From Enterobacteriaceae bacterium ESL0689 (GTDB taxonomy: Bacteria > Pseudomonadota > Gammaproteobacteria > Enterobacterales > Enterobacteriaceae), in the NCBI GenBank assembly GCA_029433525.1, contig JAQTIF010000002.1, forward strand, positions 1 through 64,000: DNA of 64,000 bases, read 5' to 3'. The number at the start of each line of letters is the position of its first letter. Positions within the stretch are counted from its first letter, which is position 1. Shown here in pieces: positions 39,596 to 51,354 of this stretch. A model generated the notes under the pieces. The model searched no databases. It had not been told where the DNA came from and was given only the letters and a program-made list of their open reading frames with translations. The translations under genes were made by a program, and so were the position numbers.

Positions 39596-40849
39596 CTACT
39601 TGCATTCCTCATGGCTAAAATCGGGTTCACGATCCCACAATAATCGTGGATCAAAAGACATCGCGGAAAACATCGTCATAATCACCACACTCGCAAACAT
39701 CACCGCTCCGGGGGCAGGATAGATATTCATCAGTCCACCCATGCGTACCAGTGCTGAAAGTACCGAAATAACAAAGATATCAATCATTGACCAACGGCCA
39801 ACAAATTCGACGACTTCATAAATCAGATGCATCCGTTCGGCATCACGGTGTCCCCTGCCATCGGCGTGCCAGCAAAGCCAGGCAATCGCGAGCATCTTTA
39901 ACGTCGGCACCATAATACTGGCCAGAAAAATTACCAGTGCCACCGGATAAGAGCCCTCACTCCATAGCAAGACCACCCCGGTCATAATTGTCGAAGGTAA
40001 TTTATCGCCCAGCCAGTCAGTTATCATAATGGGCATCATATTCGCGGGTAGATAGAGCAGGCATGAAGTTAATAGTAAAGCTACCGTCAACTGTAGACTA
40101 TTTTTACGTCGTACCCGGCCTTTACTTTGACAGCGTGGGCAAATCAAGGTATCTGCCGGTAAAACGGCGGTGCAACATGCGCAGGAACGCAATCCCTGAC
40201 GGAGACCGGACACCCCCGCTTTGAGCGGCTGATGAATCACCGGAGGGGATGCAATAACATCCCATAACCCATGTCGGTCTACACACTGTAGTGCCCGCAG
40301 TTGCAGTACACAAAAGAAACACCAGGGAATAAAACTCAGTCCTATGCCAATCTCGCCATAGGCCATCAGCTTGACGAAACTGACCAGCACACCCGCCAGA
40401 AAGATTTCCGCCATTCCCCAGGATTTTAGCGCGAACAGCGCACGCGCCAGAAATATTTGCAACCTGTGTGACATACGGACACGATTGACCAGTAGCAGGA
40501 TCATCACCAGGCAAAAGGCGGGTACCAGCTGGACAAAAAGTAAGAAAAAGGTAGCAAGACTGGCGTAATCTTCCGTGAAAAGCACCTGCGGGATCTGCAA
40601 CAGCTCAATTTCACTTGAGATCCCATAGACATTCATATTGACGAACGGAAATAAATTCGCCAGCAACAACATAAATAACGCAACCAGCGCATAGATAGTA
40701 GAACGCAGTCGTGGTGCATCCCACAAAACGGTTAAGGTTGTACCACAGCGCGGACATGTCGCTTTATGGCGTGCGCTCAGTGGCGGCAACGCTACCAGCA
40801 AATCACATTGCGGGCATAATATATGTCGCGCGGCATGCTGATCGCACAT
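39596..40849 (-). CDS. pqiA: PqiA inner-membrane protein
   Basis: The 417-residue protein has two PqiA domains, each opened by a zinc ribbon (CPQCDLLVALPP with CPRCGTTL; CACCTAVLP with CPRCQSKG), and about eight membrane helices. It works with PqiB and PqiC in envelope lipid transport and the operon is inducible by paraquat in E. coli. The ATG at 40849 lies 14 bases after the uup stop, so rlmL, uup and pqiABC probably form one transcript. Confidence 0.95.
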   Translation of the reverse strand: MCDQHAARHILCPQCDLLVALPPLSARHKATCPRCGTTLTVLWDAPRLRSTIYALVALFMLLLANLFPFVNMNVYGISSEIELLQIPQVLFTEDYASLATFFLLFVQLVPAFCLVMILLLVNRVRMSHRLQIFLARALFALKSWGMAEIFLAGVLVSFVKLMAYGEIGIGLSFIPWCFFCVLQLRALQCVDRHGLWDVIASPPVIHQPLKAGVSGLRQGLRSCACCTAVLPADTLICPRCQSKGRVRRKNSLQLTVALLLTSCLLYLPANMMPIMITDWLGDKLPSTIMTGVVLLWSEGSYPVALVIFLASIMVPTLKMLAIAWLCWHADGRGHRDAERMHLIYEVVEFVGRWSMIDIFVISVLSALVRMGGLMNIYPAPGAVMFASVVIMTMFSAMSFDPRLLWDREPDFSHEECK

Positions 40850-40863
40850 CAATATTCCTCGGG

Positions 40864-42771
40864 TTATTCACCATTTTTTAATCCTTCCAGATACTCCCAG
40901 CGTTCAAAAGCTTTTTCCAGCGCCTGCTCAGTGTCAGCGAGCTGGTGTAGCACCGGTTGGGTACGATCATGCGGCTGGTTAAAAAAAGAGGGATCAGCAA
41001 TCTGTTGCTGCAATATCTGTACCTGAGCATCCAGCTCTTCCAGTTGCTGTGGTAACTGTTCCAGTTCACGCTGCAGCTGATAACTTAATTTGCTGGTTGT
41101 GCGCCGGGTATTTTTGATTTTTGCTACCGGAGCCGTGGTGCTTTTTTTGGTTATCGCTTGTTGTAGCGGCTGGGATTGTAACTGCTGTCCTCGTGCGTCA
41201 TGATAACCACCGACATACTGACCAATATGGCCGTCCCCTTCAAAAATCCAGCATTCCGTGACCGTATTATCAACAAACTGGCGATCGTGGCTGACCAGTA
41301 ATACACTCCCCTGATAGCCCGCGATCAGATCTTCAAGCAGTTCGAGGGTTTCCACATCCAGATCATTCGTCGGTTCATCAAGAATCAACAAGTTACTTGG
41401 TTTCAGAAACAGACGCGCCAGCAACAGGCGATTACGCTCACCGCCAGACAGAGCGCGAACCGGCGTCATTGCCCGTTTAGGGTGAAACAAAAAATCCTGC
41501 AAATAGCCTGTTACGTGACGTGATTTACCGTTCACCAGCACTTCCTGTTTGCCTTCAGCAAGGTTATCTATCACCGTTTTATCGGGGTCCAGTATTGCAC
41601 GATGCTGATCAAAATAGGCCACTTCCAGCTTCGTTCCTGTATGTATCCGTCCACTTTCTGCCTGTAGCTGCCCTAACATCAGTTTTAACAACGTGGTTTT
41701 ACCACAACCATTCGGACCAATTAAGGCGATTTTATCACCGCGTAATACTTGTGCGGAAAAATCTTTTACCACTACTTTACCATCAATCTGATAGTTAACC
41801 TGTTCCATTTCAAAGACAATTTTGCCAGAGCGTGACGCTTCTTCCACCTGCATTCTGGCATTGCCCTGCACTTCACGTCGCTCACTACGCTCACGACGCA
41901 TTGCCTGTAACGCCCGCACACGCCCCTCATTGCGGGTACGACGCGCTTTTATGCCCTGACGTATCCAGACCTCTTCCTGCGCTAGCCGACGATCAAACTC
42001 AGCATTTTGCTGCTCTTCCACGCGCAGCGTCTCTTCTTTCCCCAGCAGGTACTGATCATAATTCCCTGGATAAGTCACTAATTTACCACGGTCAAGATCA
42101 ACAATTCGCGTCGCCATATGGCGAATAAATGAACGATCATGAGAGATAAAAATAATGGAACCTTTAAAAGCCTTGAGGAAATTTTCCAGCCAGTCAATGG
42201 TATCGATATCCAGATGATTGGTCGGCTCATCCAGTAATAACACGCGCGGATTACTGACTAACGCCCGCCCCAGCGCGGCTTTACGCAACCAGCCACCAGA
42301 GAGAGATGACAGATCGCGATTCACTTCCAGCCCTAGCTGTCCGAGGACTTCATTAATCCGATTTTCCAGTTGCCATAATCCCAGACTATCCAGTAAGTCC
42401 TGCAGACGTGCCAGCTCATTTAAGTTTTTAGTGCTCGGATCACTGATCACCCGACGTGAAATCTCATGGTAATCCTTCAGATAGCTCGCCTGTTCAGCGA
42501 TCCCTTCGGCGACAAAATCATACACGCTACCCGTGATATTACGTGGCGGATCCTGCTGTAAACGGGCAATAACCAGATCCTGGGCGTAAATAATGCGCCC
42601 ATCATCAAGGTTGAGTTCACGGTTAAGGATCTTCATCAGCGTCGATTTACCGGCGCCATTTCGTCCTACCAGACAGACACGTTCATTATCTTCAATATGC
42701 AGCTCAGCATTATCCAGCAATGGCGCATCGCTAAAGGAGAGCCACGCATCATGCATACTTATTAATGACAT
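40864..42771 (-). CDS. uup: Uup, ABC-F ATPase
   Basis: The 635-residue protein has two ABC domains in tandem: Walker A LVGRNGAGKSTLMKIL and LIGPNGCGKTTLLKLM, signatures LSGGWLRKAALGRALV and LSGGERNRLLLARLFL, and Walker B LLLDEPTNHLD and LILDEPTNDLD. A C-terminal coiled coil (about 550-635) is typical of Uup. ABC-F proteins act on ribosomes or branched DNA; uup mutants show raised precise transposon excision. Length equals E. coli Uup. Confidence 0.96.
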   Translation of the reverse strand: MSLISMHDAWLSFSDAPLLDNAELHIEDNERVCLVGRNGAGKSTLMKILNRELNLDDGRIIYAQDLVIARLQQDPPRNITGSVYDFVAEGIAEQASYLKDYHEISRRVISDPSTKNLNELARLQDLLDSLGLWQLENRINEVLGQLGLEVNRDLSSLSGGWLRKAALGRALVSNPRVLLLDEPTNHLDIDTIDWLENFLKAFKGSIIFISHDRSFIRHMATRIVDLDRGKLVTYPGNYDQYLLGKEETLRVEEQQNAEFDRRLAQEEVWIRQGIKARRTRNEGRVRALQAMRRERSERREVQGNARMQVEEASRSGKIVFEMEQVNYQIDGKVVVKDFSAQVLRGDKIALIGPNGCGKTTLLKLMLGQLQAESGRIHTGTKLEVAYFDQHRAILDPDKTVIDNLAEGKQEVLVNGKSRHVTGYLQDFLFHPKRAMTPVRALSGGERNRLLLARLFLKPSNLLILDEPTNDLDVETLELLEDLIAGYQGSVLLVSHDRQFVDNTVTECWIFEGDGHIGQYVGGYHDARGQQLQSQPLQQAITKKSTTAPVAKIKNTRRTTSKLSYQLQRELEQLPQQLEELDAQVQILQQQIADPSFFNQPHDRTQPVLHQLADTEQALEKAFERWEYLEGLKNGE

Positions 42772-42784
42772 TGTTTAATTCCTT

Positions 42785-44890
42785 TCAGACCGGCGTGATC
42801 AACCAGCAATTGTGGATCTGACGATGGCGGGCAAAATCCTGCGACAACGTTTTTGGTGTTATTTCCTGCGCCTGTAACCCCAGTCGTGCCAGCCCTTCCA
42901 GATCGATACGGAAACCCCGTTTGTTATTCGAAAACATGATGGTACCGTTTCTGCGTAACAGGTGTTTAATATCTGCGATCAGACGTAAATGATCACGCTG
43001 GACATCGAAAATATCTGCCATACGCTTCGAATTTGAAAATGTCGGAGGATCGATAAAAATCAGATCATACTGCTCACGGCTATCACGTAGCCAGCTCAGT
43101 ACATCTGCCTGGATCAGACGATGCGCGCGTCCGGTTAAGCCATTCAGGCGTAAATTACGCTCCGCCCATTCCAGATAAGTGCGCGACATATCGACGGTCG
43201 TGGTGGATCGTGCGCCACCCAGGCCCGCATGAACACTGGCGCTACCGGTATAGGCGAAAAGATTGAGAAAATCTTTTCCCTGGCTCATCTGGCCCAGCAT
43301 ACGACGTGCTATACGGTGGTCAAGAAACAGTCCTGTATCCAGATAGTCGGTCAGGTTAACCCACAGACGGGCATTATATTCCTGTACTTCGAGGAAATTG
43401 CCCTTTTCCGCCATTTTCTGATATTGATTTTTCCCCTTCTGCCGTTCACGGGTTTTTAGTATCAGTTTGTCTGGCGCGATGTCCAGCGCTGAAATCGTCG
43501 CGGCAATTACATCAAACAGACGTTGCCGGGCTTTATGTGCGTCGACTGTTTTGGGGGGCGCATACTCCTGGATAACCAGCCACTCACCGTAGCGATCAAT
43601 GGCAACGTTATATTCCGGTAAATCAGCATCATACAGACGATAACAATCAATCTCTTCCTGACGTGCCCATTTTGCAAGTTTTTTCTGATTTTTACGCAAA
43701 CGGTTAGCAAAATCTTCCGCAGGCACTGCCACCGGGCTGCCGTTATTCTCCGCAAGGTGATAATTCTTCTGCACACAATCTATTGGGCCATTTTTAGCCT
43801 TAAATTGTTTGTCGGCCCGCAGTTGCAGACAACTGAGTAACTCTGTGGAGGCACTAAACAGCGATAAATTCCAGCCTGGAAATTGATTTTTCAGCGTGCG
43901 CCCTAACAAGCTGTATAACGCAATCAGTGCTGGTTCGCTGGCGAGACGCTCACCATAGGGCGGATTGCTGATAACCGTACCCTTGCGCTCCTGCGGCGAC
44001 GAGTGACGTAATTCAGCGACATCCTGGACACTAAATTCAATCAGCTCACCGATACCCGCGCGACGCGCATTACGCCGCGCCAGCTCAATCACTCGCGGGT
44101 CAATATCGGAGCCATAAAAGCGCGATCCATAACTGGCCAGCCCCTGACGTGCCCGATTTTGCGCTTCTTCTTTTACCGTTTGCCACACCGTTTGATCATG
44201 CTGCAACCAGCGATCAAAGCCCCAGTGTTTGCGGTTCAGGCCTGGCGCACGGTCAGTGGCTAACATGGCGGCTTCAATTAACAAGGTGCCAGAACCACAT
44301 AACGGATCGACCAGCGGCGTTCCCGGAAGCCAGCCTGAGCGCAGGACGATCGCTGCCGCGAGCGTCTCTTTTATCGGTGCCATCCCGGTGCCATCACGAT
44401 AACCGCGCAAGTGCAATCCTTCACCACTGAGATCCAGAGAAATAGAGGCGGTTTCTTTATTCAGCCAGACATTAATACGGATATCGGGATCGTCCCGGTT
44501 AACATCAGGTCGTGGCAAATTCTGGCGCGTGAAGCTATCGACAATGGCATCTTTCACTTTTAGCGCGCCATATTGACTGTTGCGGATCTCCTCGTTCAGA
44601 CCGCTAAAATGGACGGCAAAAGTGGCATCGACAGTAAAAATCTCCGTCCAGGGAATCGCCTGTACCCCAAGATAAAGATCCAGATCGCTATAGACCTTGC
44701 ACTGGCCAAGCGGCAACATGATCCGCGAAGCCAGCCGGCTCCACATCATGCTTTGATATAGCAGGTGGGTATCACCCTGGAAGTGAACACCGCCCTGAAC
44801 CACCCGGCACTCCTCAGCACCCAGTCCTTCCAGTTCAGTCTTTAACAGCTCTTCCAGTCCACGAGCCGTACTGGCAAACAGAGAATTCAT
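42785..44890 (-). CDS. rlmL: RlmKL, 23S rRNA methyltransferase (two enzymes)
   Basis: The 701-residue protein has an N-terminal THUMP domain (about 45-155), the RlmL m2G2445 methyltransferase (catalytic NPPYGERL near residue 308, with [14 protein letters not shown]) and the RlmK m7G2069 methyltransferase ([36 protein letters not shown]). Both modify domain V of 23S rRNA. E. coli RlmKL has 702 residues. uup follows after 13 bases. Confidence 0.96.
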   Translation of the reverse strand: MNSLFASTARGLEELLKTELEGLGAEECRVVQGGVHFQGDTHLLYQSMMWSRLASRIMLPLGQCKVYSDLDLYLGVQAIPWTEIFTVDATFAVHFSGLNEEIRNSQYGALKVKDAIVDSFTRQNLPRPDVNRDDPDIRINVWLNKETASISLDLSGEGLHLRGYRDGTGMAPIKETLAAAIVLRSGWLPGTPLVDPLCGSGTLLIEAAMLATDRAPGLNRKHWGFDRWLQHDQTVWQTVKEEAQNRARQGLASYGSRFYGSDIDPRVIELARRNARRAGIGELIEFSVQDVAELRHSSPQERKGTVISNPPYGERLASEPALIALYSLLGRTLKNQFPGWNLSLFSASTELLSCLQLRADKQFKAKNGPIDCVQKNYHLAENNGSPVAVPAEDFANRLRKNQKKLAKWARQEEIDCYRLYDADLPEYNVAIDRYGEWLVIQEYAPPKTVDAHKARQRLFDVIAATISALDIAPDKLILKTRERQKGKNQYQKMAEKGNFLEVQEYNARLWVNLTDYLDTGLFLDHRIARRMLGQMSQGKDFLNLFAYTGSASVHAGLGGARSTTTVDMSRTYLEWAERNLRLNGLTGRAHRLIQADVLSWLRDSREQYDLIFIDPPTFSNSKRMADIFDVQRDHLRLIADIKHLLRRNGTIMFSNNKRGFRIDLEGLARLGLQAQEITPKTLSQDFARHRQIHNCWLITPV

Positions 44891-45169
44891 ATCGTCACTT
44901 TTACTTAGAGAAAATCGTTGCGCATTATAGTCAATATGCGACCTATGTCATAAAGTTAAAGCCCAGTTTTCATCGGCCGATGCCACAGCGGCAATGTCTG
45001 ATGGTCAGGATCTCACTGCTGATGATAACCTCTGCGGGCAAATGCCCAGAATATTTTAATTATCGGCTGGCGTCGAAGCCAGTTACTGCCCGGTCAGATA
45101 AGAAGGGAAATGAGTGCAACGTATGCCAGACCGGTTATCGCATCGCATGTGGTCGTCTGGTATTGTCAA

Positions 45170-45712
45170 TTAAATCGCCTGTTGCAGGTTATCGTCAGTG
45201 ATGCAAGGCATGGGCAGCAATCTGTCGTTCATAATTTTTATGGCATCTCCCAGTTGCATTGTTTTCCCCGCCAGTATCACCATCGGTTGAGCCAGAAGGC
45301 ATAATGTCGCATTTTCCCCTGATTCAACGACCAGCAAAGTCACCTGCTCTCCACTATCACTGAGCCAGGCATTGACAATATCACCACCGGTGGGCTGCCA
45401 GCCGGATTGATGAGCGATAAAATACCAGCTTTTAGGCATTTGCGGCTTCAGGAAACGAATAGCTGTCAGGCTGTTAAGTATTAATTCCGCTTGTTGTTCT
45501 GCTGATAAGGCTAAATCATGGCATTTTTCTGTAAATGAGGAGTAAAGCGCAACATCAGCGACACAAAAACCAGAAGGTGAAAAGGCGTCTGGCGTTAACA
45601 TCCGACGTGAAAAACGTGAACGAAATACCATGCCATTAGCCAGATCCAGCATCATCCGATCATGCTGTTCATCATAATACCAGCGCCAGTTATCATCAGG
45701 TTTAATTGACAT
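45170..45712 (-). CDS. zapC: ZapC, FtsZ-ring stabiliser
   Basis: The 180-residue protein equals E. coli ZapC in length: [20 protein letters not shown] at the start, [20 protein letters not shown], and [20 protein letters not shown] near the end. It is a cytoplasmic protein that promotes FtsZ bundling at the division ring. The ATG at 45712 gives the conserved start MSIKPDDNW. About 280 bases separate it from rlmL; I see no gene there. Confidence 0.94.
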   Translation of the reverse strand: MSIKPDDNWRWYYDEQHDRMMLDLANGMVFRSRFSRRMLTPDAFSPSGFCVADVALYSSFTEKCHDLALSAEQQAELILNSLTAIRFLKPQMPKSWYFIAHQSGWQPTGGDIVNAWLSDSGEQVTLLVVESGENATLCLLAQPMVILAGKTMQLGDAIKIMNDRLLPMPCITDDNLQQAI

Positions 45713-45939
45713 TACTCTCTTACCTTCTCCTGTCTGCACGATCATCACATCCGCAATCAAATGCTAAGCATACCGCTCATCAGACGTTGCCAGCCTGGAC
45801 ATGGCCAGTGCGAAGTGACCACAGCATACACGTAGTACGTAAGGATTTCAGGCACAACCCAGCGCTGATAAATAGCTGGAAAATATAGAACAACCGGGGT
45901 CAGAAATAAAGCCCCGGCGAAAGTAAAAAAGATAAAGGG

Positions 45940-46950
45940 TCAGAGATGAGTGACAATTTGTTTTATCAAGGACGGACCTTTAAAAATAAATCCTGAATAC
46001 ATTTGTAGTAGACTGGCACCGGCCGCTATTTTTTCCCGCGCCGCGATCACCGAATCGATTCCTCCGACACCAATAATCGGTAATTGATTATTTATTTCTT
46101 TACTCAACAAACGAATAATTTCCGTGCTTTTTAATTGCAGCGGCCGACCACTCAGTCCCCCGGTTTCGCTGCTGTATGGCATCCCCTGAACCAGAGAACG
46201 ATCGAGTGTGGTATTGGTGGCGATGACACCGTCAATATGATGGCGAACTAAGCTATCAGCAATCTGGATCAGCTCGTCCACGGAAAGATCAGGTGCGATT
46301 TTAACCGCCACAGGGACATATTTTTGATATGTTTGCTGTAGTGTAAGCTGCTTATTTTTAATCGCGCTCAGGAGATCATCCAGTACCTCACCATATTGCA
46401 GGGTACGCAACCCCGGCGTATTGGGTGATGAGATATTAACAGCGATATAGTCAGCATAAGGATAGACTTTCTCCATACAAATCAGATAATCATCTTTACC
46501 CTGCTCAACAGGTGTATCCTTATTCTTGCCGATGTTAATCCCAAGAATGCCAGAAAATTGCACTTTTTTTACATTCTCAACCAGCTTATCAACCCCTTGA
46601 TTATTAAATCCCATGCGATTGATCAACCCTTCGGCAGCCACCAGGCGAAACAGTCGTGGTTTGTCATTCCCCGGTTGCGGGCGTGGTGTGACCGTACCAA
46701 TTTCAATTGCTCCGAACCCCATAGCGCTAAGGATATCAATATATTCACCATTTTTATCCAGTCCGGCCGCCAGCCCCAGCGGGTTATTAAAAGTCAGCCC
46801 CATACAGGTAACAGGTTTCGCGGGAACGTTTTGATGTATCAGCCTTTTCAGCGGCGTGGCGGATAGCCGACGTAATTGCCGGAAGACCATGTCATGAACA
46901 CGCTCGGGATCGAGCTGAAAAAGTGCTTTGCGAACAAAAGGATAATACAT
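45940..46950 (-). CDS. pyrD: Dihydroorotate dehydrogenase (quinone), class 2
   Basis: The 336-residue protein equals E. coli PyrD. It has an N-terminal amphipathic membrane-binding part ([20 protein letters not shown]), the FMN-binding barrel ([19 protein letters not shown]), [16 protein letters not shown] with the catalytic serine, and [20 protein letters not shown]. It oxidises dihydroorotate to orotate and passes electrons to quinones. The start at 46950 follows AGGAG and gives the conserved N-terminus. Confidence 0.96.
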   Translation of the reverse strand: MYYPFVRKALFQLDPERVHDMVFRQLRRLSATPLKRLIHQNVPAKPVTCMGLTFNNPLGLAAGLDKNGEYIDILSAMGFGAIEIGTVTPRPQPGNDKPRLFRLVAAEGLINRMGFNNQGVDKLVENVKKVQFSGILGINIGKNKDTPVEQGKDDYLICMEKVYPYADYIAVNISSPNTPGLRTLQYGEVLDDLLSAIKNKQLTLQQTYQKYVPVAVKIAPDLSVDELIQIADSLVRHHIDGVIATNTTLDRSLVQGMPYSSETGGLSGRPLQLKSTEIIRLLSKEINNQLPIIGVGGIDSVIAAREKIAAGASLLQMYSGFIFKGPSLIKQIVTHL

Positions 46951-46965
46951 GAGTTCTCCTGGTTC

Positions 46966-46983
46966 CCCGGCCTGCTCGCCGGG
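46966..46983 (-). promoter_or_regulatory. pyrD leader hairpin
   Basis: On the minus strand CCCGGC-GAGCAG-GCCGGG forms a six-pair hairpin just before the AGGAG ribosome-binding site of pyrD. In E. coli pyrD a leader hairpin formed only by transcripts starting at C blocks translation when CTP is high. This hairpin is in the right place for the same control. Confidence 0.5.
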
Positions 46984-47117
46984 TGTGTATTGTGTTCGAT
47001 AAACGGGCGAAAGAGCACCGGCCTGAAAAAAGCCTTTCTCTTCCACCAGCGTGATTAACATTTCACGATGTTTAACGGGCTACAGACAGATCACCCGTTA
47101 AGCGTCAGGGACGAGTG

Positions 47118-49733
47118 CTATATTAGCGCCTTACTGATTTTCTCAAACAGATCACCAGAGAGATCGGGTAAACCTTTTAATTGTTCCAGCGCGGCACGCA
47201 TCATCGCCTGACGTTTAGCGTCATAACGTTTCAGACGAATTAACGGCTCGATCAAGCGGGAAGCGACCTGTGGATTACGACTATTAAGCTGCGTCAACAT
47301 CTCAGTCAGAAAACGGTATCCACTCCCATCTTCAGCATGGAATGCTGCCGGATTACTGCTGGCAAAGGCGCCGATCAATGAGCGAATACGGTTGGGATTA
47401 TTCATGCTAAAAGAACGATGATGTAACAGACGGCGTACTGTTTCCACGACATTATCTGCCGGACTGGTCGCCTGCAGAACGAACCATTTATCCATCACCA
47501 GACCGTCCTGATGCCATTTATCGTCATAATCCTGCATTAATTCATCGCGGCAAGGGAGTTGTGCCGCAACCGCTGCCGAAAGCGCCGCCAGCGCATCGGT
47601 CATATTATCGGACTGGCGATACTGATCGGTAACCCACTTATCTGCCTGTTTCGCATCGCTAAATGCCAGATAACGCAAACAGGTATTTCGCAGTGACCGT
47701 TTACCAATATCGGCATGCTCGACACGATAAACCGGCAACTTACTGGCGTTGTAGACCGCGAGAAATTCATTCGCCAGCGCCTGTGCTAAAGTCCGGGTCA
47801 ATGCCTCACGCACCTTTGCAATCGCAACAGGATCGATAACCGTAAACATTTCAGCGATCTCACTGGCAGAAGGCAGGGTCATGATTTCTGCCGCCAGTGC
47901 GGGATCGATCTTTTCATCTAGCAGAATGGCACGAAACGCATCGATGATGTGCGCGGGTAACAACACCGCTTGCCCCTGCTGCTGGAGGGTGACATTCTGC
48001 TTAATACAGCCAGACAAGAGATTCTGTGCCGCATCCCAGCGAGAGAACTCATTGCGCGCATGACGCATCAGAAATGTCAGTTGCTGATCACTGTAGGGAT
48101 ACTCCAGTTTTACCGGTGCAGAGAATTCACACAGTAGTGCTGGGATCGGCTGGCAGGTAATATCATCAAATACAAATGTTTGTTCTGACTGGGTCACATT
48201 CAGCACGGAAGATACTGGCTGTCCCGCGCTACGCAGTGGAATAACCTGACCGTGGTTATCGTACAGTTCAATCGCAAAGGGGATATGCAGCGCTTGTTTC
48301 TCCGCTTGATCGGCTGTCGGCGGTGTATGCTGGCGAATGGTGAGGCTATATTGTCGGGTTTTGGGGTTATAGTTGTCATCGACACTGACTACCGGCGTAC
48401 CTGATTGACTATACCAGCGTCGGAAATGGGACAGATCAATATCAGAAGCATCTTCCATTGCCTGCACAAAATCATCGCAAGTGGCTGCACTACCGTCATG
48501 ACGTTGCAAATAGAGCTGCATGCCTTTTTGAAAGCGTGCCTCCCCGATCAAGGTATGTAGCATGCGAATCACTTCTGCCCCTTTCTCATACACGGTTAGG
48601 GTATAGAAGTTATTCATTTCGATGACTTTTTCCGGGCGGATGGGGTGCGCCATCGGGCTGGCATCTTCAGCGAATTGTAAACCACGCATCACACGCACAT
48701 TATTGATACGGTTGACCGCACGTGAACCAAGATCCGAGCTAAATTCCTGATCACGAAAGACGGTCAACCCTTCTTTCAGGCTTAACTGAAACCAGTCACG
48801 ACAGGTGACACGGTTGCCTGTCCAGTTGTGAAAATATTCATGGCCGATAACCCGTTCGATATCGAGATAATCTTTATCCGTTGCGGTATCGGTACGCGCC
48901 AGCACATATTTAGCGTTAAAGATATTCAGTCCCTTATTTTCCATGGCGCCCATATTAAAGAAGTCAACGGCCACGATCATGTAAATATCGAGATCATACT
49001 CCAGGCCAAAACGGCTCTCATCCCATTTCATGGCGTTCTTTAACGATGTCATTGCCCACGATGCGCGATCAAGATTGCCACGATCCACAAACAACGCTAA
49101 CGCGACTTCGCGCCCGGAACGAGTGGTAAACGTATCGTGGAGCACATCGAAATCGCCCGCCACCAGCGCAAACAGATAGCACGGTTTCGGGAACGGATCC
49201 TGCCACTGAACCCAGTGACGTCCCCCCTCCAGTTCGCCCTGTGCAATGCGATTACCATTAGACAGTAAACAAGGATACTGGACTTTATCGGCAATGATTC
49301 TGGTCGTAAAACGCGCCAGCACATCCGGGCGGTCAGGATACCAAGTGATATGTCGGAACCCTTCTGCTTCACATTGAGTACATAGTGCATCACCAGACTG
49401 ATACAGCCCCTCCAGCGCAGTATTGGCCGCCGGACTGATTTCATTGACGATAGTTAGCGTGAAATGTTCTGGTACGCCGCTGATGATCAACTGATTATCC
49501 TGTTGTGTATAGTGATCCCACGGTTGTCCATCTATCTGTAGGGAAATCAGTGTCAGATCTTCACCCTCCAGGCGTAAAGGCGCATCAGATGCGGTCGTAT
49601 GGCGGCAAACCTGACTTTCAGCGGTGACTCTCGTTTTCGTTGCATCAAGTTCAAAGGTCAAATCGATATCGCTAATCAGATAATCGGGGGCACGGTAATC
49701 GTGACGGTATTTAGCCTGGCGCTGTGATGTCAT
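47118..49733 (-). CDS. pepN: Aminopeptidase N
   Basis: The 871-residue protein is an M1 metallopeptidase close to E. coli PepN (870). It has FFNMGAMENKGLNIFNAKYV (GAMEN substrate motif) and VIGHEYFHNWTGNRVTC (zinc-binding HExxH near residue 298). It removes N-terminal amino acids in the cytoplasm. The ATG at 49733 gives the conserved start MTSQRQAKYRHDYRAPDYLI; upstream in-frame codons are not conserved. In E. coli the ssu sulfonate genes lie between pepN and pyrD; here only about 170 bases separate them. Confidence 0.96.
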   Translation of the reverse strand: MTSQRQAKYRHDYRAPDYLISDIDLTFELDATKTRVTAESQVCRHTTASDAPLRLEGEDLTLISLQIDGQPWDHYTQQDNQLIISGVPEHFTLTIVNEISPAANTALEGLYQSGDALCTQCEAEGFRHITWYPDRPDVLARFTTRIIADKVQYPCLLSNGNRIAQGELEGGRHWVQWQDPFPKPCYLFALVAGDFDVLHDTFTTRSGREVALALFVDRGNLDRASWAMTSLKNAMKWDESRFGLEYDLDIYMIVAVDFFNMGAMENKGLNIFNAKYVLARTDTATDKDYLDIERVIGHEYFHNWTGNRVTCRDWFQLSLKEGLTVFRDQEFSSDLGSRAVNRINNVRVMRGLQFAEDASPMAHPIRPEKVIEMNNFYTLTVYEKGAEVIRMLHTLIGEARFQKGMQLYLQRHDGSAATCDDFVQAMEDASDIDLSHFRRWYSQSGTPVVSVDDNYNPKTRQYSLTIRQHTPPTADQAEKQALHIPFAIELYDNHGQVIPLRSAGQPVSSVLNVTQSEQTFVFDDITCQPIPALLCEFSAPVKLEYPYSDQQLTFLMRHARNEFSRWDAAQNLLSGCIKQNVTLQQQGQAVLLPAHIIDAFRAILLDEKIDPALAAEIMTLPSASEIAEMFTVIDPVAIAKVREALTRTLAQALANEFLAVYNASKLPVYRVEHADIGKRSLRNTCLRYLAFSDAKQADKWVTDQYRQSDNMTDALAALSAAVAAQLPCRDELMQDYDDKWHQDGLVMDKWFVLQATSPADNVVETVRRLLHHRSFSMNNPNRIRSLIGAFASSNPAAFHAEDGSGYRFLTEMLTQLNSRNPQVASRLIEPLIRLKRYDAKRQAMMRAALEQLKGLPDLSGDLFEKISKALI

Positions 49734-49990
49734 AATGAACCTTTCTTTAATGTCCTGTGAAACTGCTGCCCAGTCTATTCCTGTTATCCCGATCACGCTA
49801 TGCAAAATGTTTCTCTTTTCAATGCACAACAACAAAATTGCGACATATTAGCCAGATAAAAAGCACAAAATGTTTGCGATACTCTATAAATCTGATAGCG
49901 CATCACATGTTTAATATACTAAACTGGCTCCACCCACAGGCCATGAAAATATGATGGTTATGCTCCAGTAAGAGGAGGCTTTGAACGATC

Positions 49991-51193
49991 ATGACACCTA
50001 TGACTTCTTCTGTTTTACATTCGTTACTGGATACGGATGCTTATAAACTGCATATGCAACAGGCGGTCTTTCACCGCTATTATGAGGTACCGGTTGTCGC
50101 TGAATTTCGCTGCCGTAATGATGATCAGCTGGGAATCTATGCGGATATCATTCGTGATCAGGTCAATGCGATGCATGACCTGAGGTTACAGGACGATGAA
50201 TATCACTGGTTATCTGGATTACCTTTCTTTTCCGCTGATTATCTCGACTGGCTGCGTAACTTCCGTTATGACCCACAGCAGGTGATTATCCGCAATGATC
50301 ATGGCAAACTGAATATTCGCTTGTCCGGCCCGTGGCGCGAAATCATCCTTTGGGAGGTGCCACTGCTGGCGGTTATTAGCGAAGTGGTTCATCACGCTCG
50401 CTCCGTCGACGCCAGCGTCGATCTCGCACTGACCACGCTGGAGCATAAACTCACCCATTTTGCGCAGATGACTGAAGATCTTGATCTCAGCCACTTCCGT
50501 CTGATGGATTTTGGTACACGTCGCCGCTTCTCCCGTGACGTGCAGCAGGCTATCGTTGCCCGTTTACAACAGGTGTCCTGGTTTACAGGAACCAGCAACT
50601 ACGATTTGGCGCGCCGTCTGCATCTGACTCCGATGGGCACCCAGGCACATGAGTGGTTTCAGGCGCATCAGCAAATCAGTCCCAGCCTTGCCAGCAGCCA
50701 GCGAGCAGCGCTGACAGCCTGGCTGGATGAATATCCGGATCAACTGGGTATCGCACTGACAGATTGTATTACCATGGATGCTTTCCTGCGTGACTTCGGC
50801 TATGACTTCGCCAGCCGTTACCAGGGGCTGCGCCACGATTCAGGCGATCCGCTGACATGGGGTGAAAAGGCCATTGCCCATTATCAGCAGCTGGGGATTA
50901 ACCCGCTCAGTAAAACGCTGGTTTTTTCCGATAATCTTGATTTGCCAAAAGCGGTGAACTTGTATCGCCACTTTGCCACACGCATTCATCTCAGCTTTGG
51001 TATTGGCACTCATTTAACTTGCGATATCCCGCAAGTTAAACCACTTAATATTGTTATCAAACTGGTGGAATGCAATGGCAAACCGGTGGCAAAACTTTCT
51101 GACAGCCCAGGTAAAACCATCTGCCAGGACCCGGCATTTGTACACGCACTACGCCAGGCGTTCGCACTCCCTTCGGTAAAAAAGGCCAGTTAA
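49991..51193 (+). CDS. pncB: Nicotinate phosphoribosyltransferase
   Basis: The 400-residue protein equals E. coli Pnc[61 protein letters not shown] with the histidine region and [20 protein letters not shown]. It makes nicotinate mononucleotide from nicotinate and PRPP in NAD salvage. AGGAGG-type ribosome binding lies upstream. It diverges from pepN across about 257 bases that should hold both promoters. Confidence 0.96.
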   Translation: MTPMTSSVLHSLLDTDAYKLHMQQAVFHRYYEVPVVAEFRCRNDDQLGIYADIIRDQVNAMHDLRLQDDEYHWLSGLPFFSADYLDWLRNFRYDPQQVIIRNDHGKLNIRLSGPWREIILWEVPLLAVISEVVHHARSVDASVDLALTTLEHKLTHFAQMTEDLDLSHFRLMDFGTRRRFSRDVQQAIVARLQQVSWFTGTSNYDLARRLHLTPMGTQAHEWFQAHQQISPSLASSQRAALTAWLDEYPDQLGIALTDCITMDAFLRDFGYDFASRYQGLRHDSGDPLTWGEKAIAHYQQLGINPLSKTLVFSDNLDLPKAVNLYRHFATRIHLSFGIGTHLTCDIPQVKPLNIVIKLVECNGKPVAKLSDSPGKTICQDPAFVHALRQAFALPSVKKAS

Positions 51194-51197
51194 TCGA

Positions 51198-51222
51198 CGC
51201 AAGGAGCCATTGCCGCTCCTTG
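51198..51222 (+). terminator. Hairpin after pncB
   Basis: GCAAGGAGC and GCTCCTTGC form a perfect nine-pair stem five bases after the pncB stop. No T run follows. Confidence 0.6.
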
Positions 51223-51354
51223 CCGCTCATCGATTTTCAAATAACACCATTCCCGGTACAAAATCTGTTTGTCTGACGAAAGATGACAGGTAACATAGAG
51301 TACCCCACTACCGGGAAACACCTTTTTCTTCAATAACAATATAGAGAGACTATT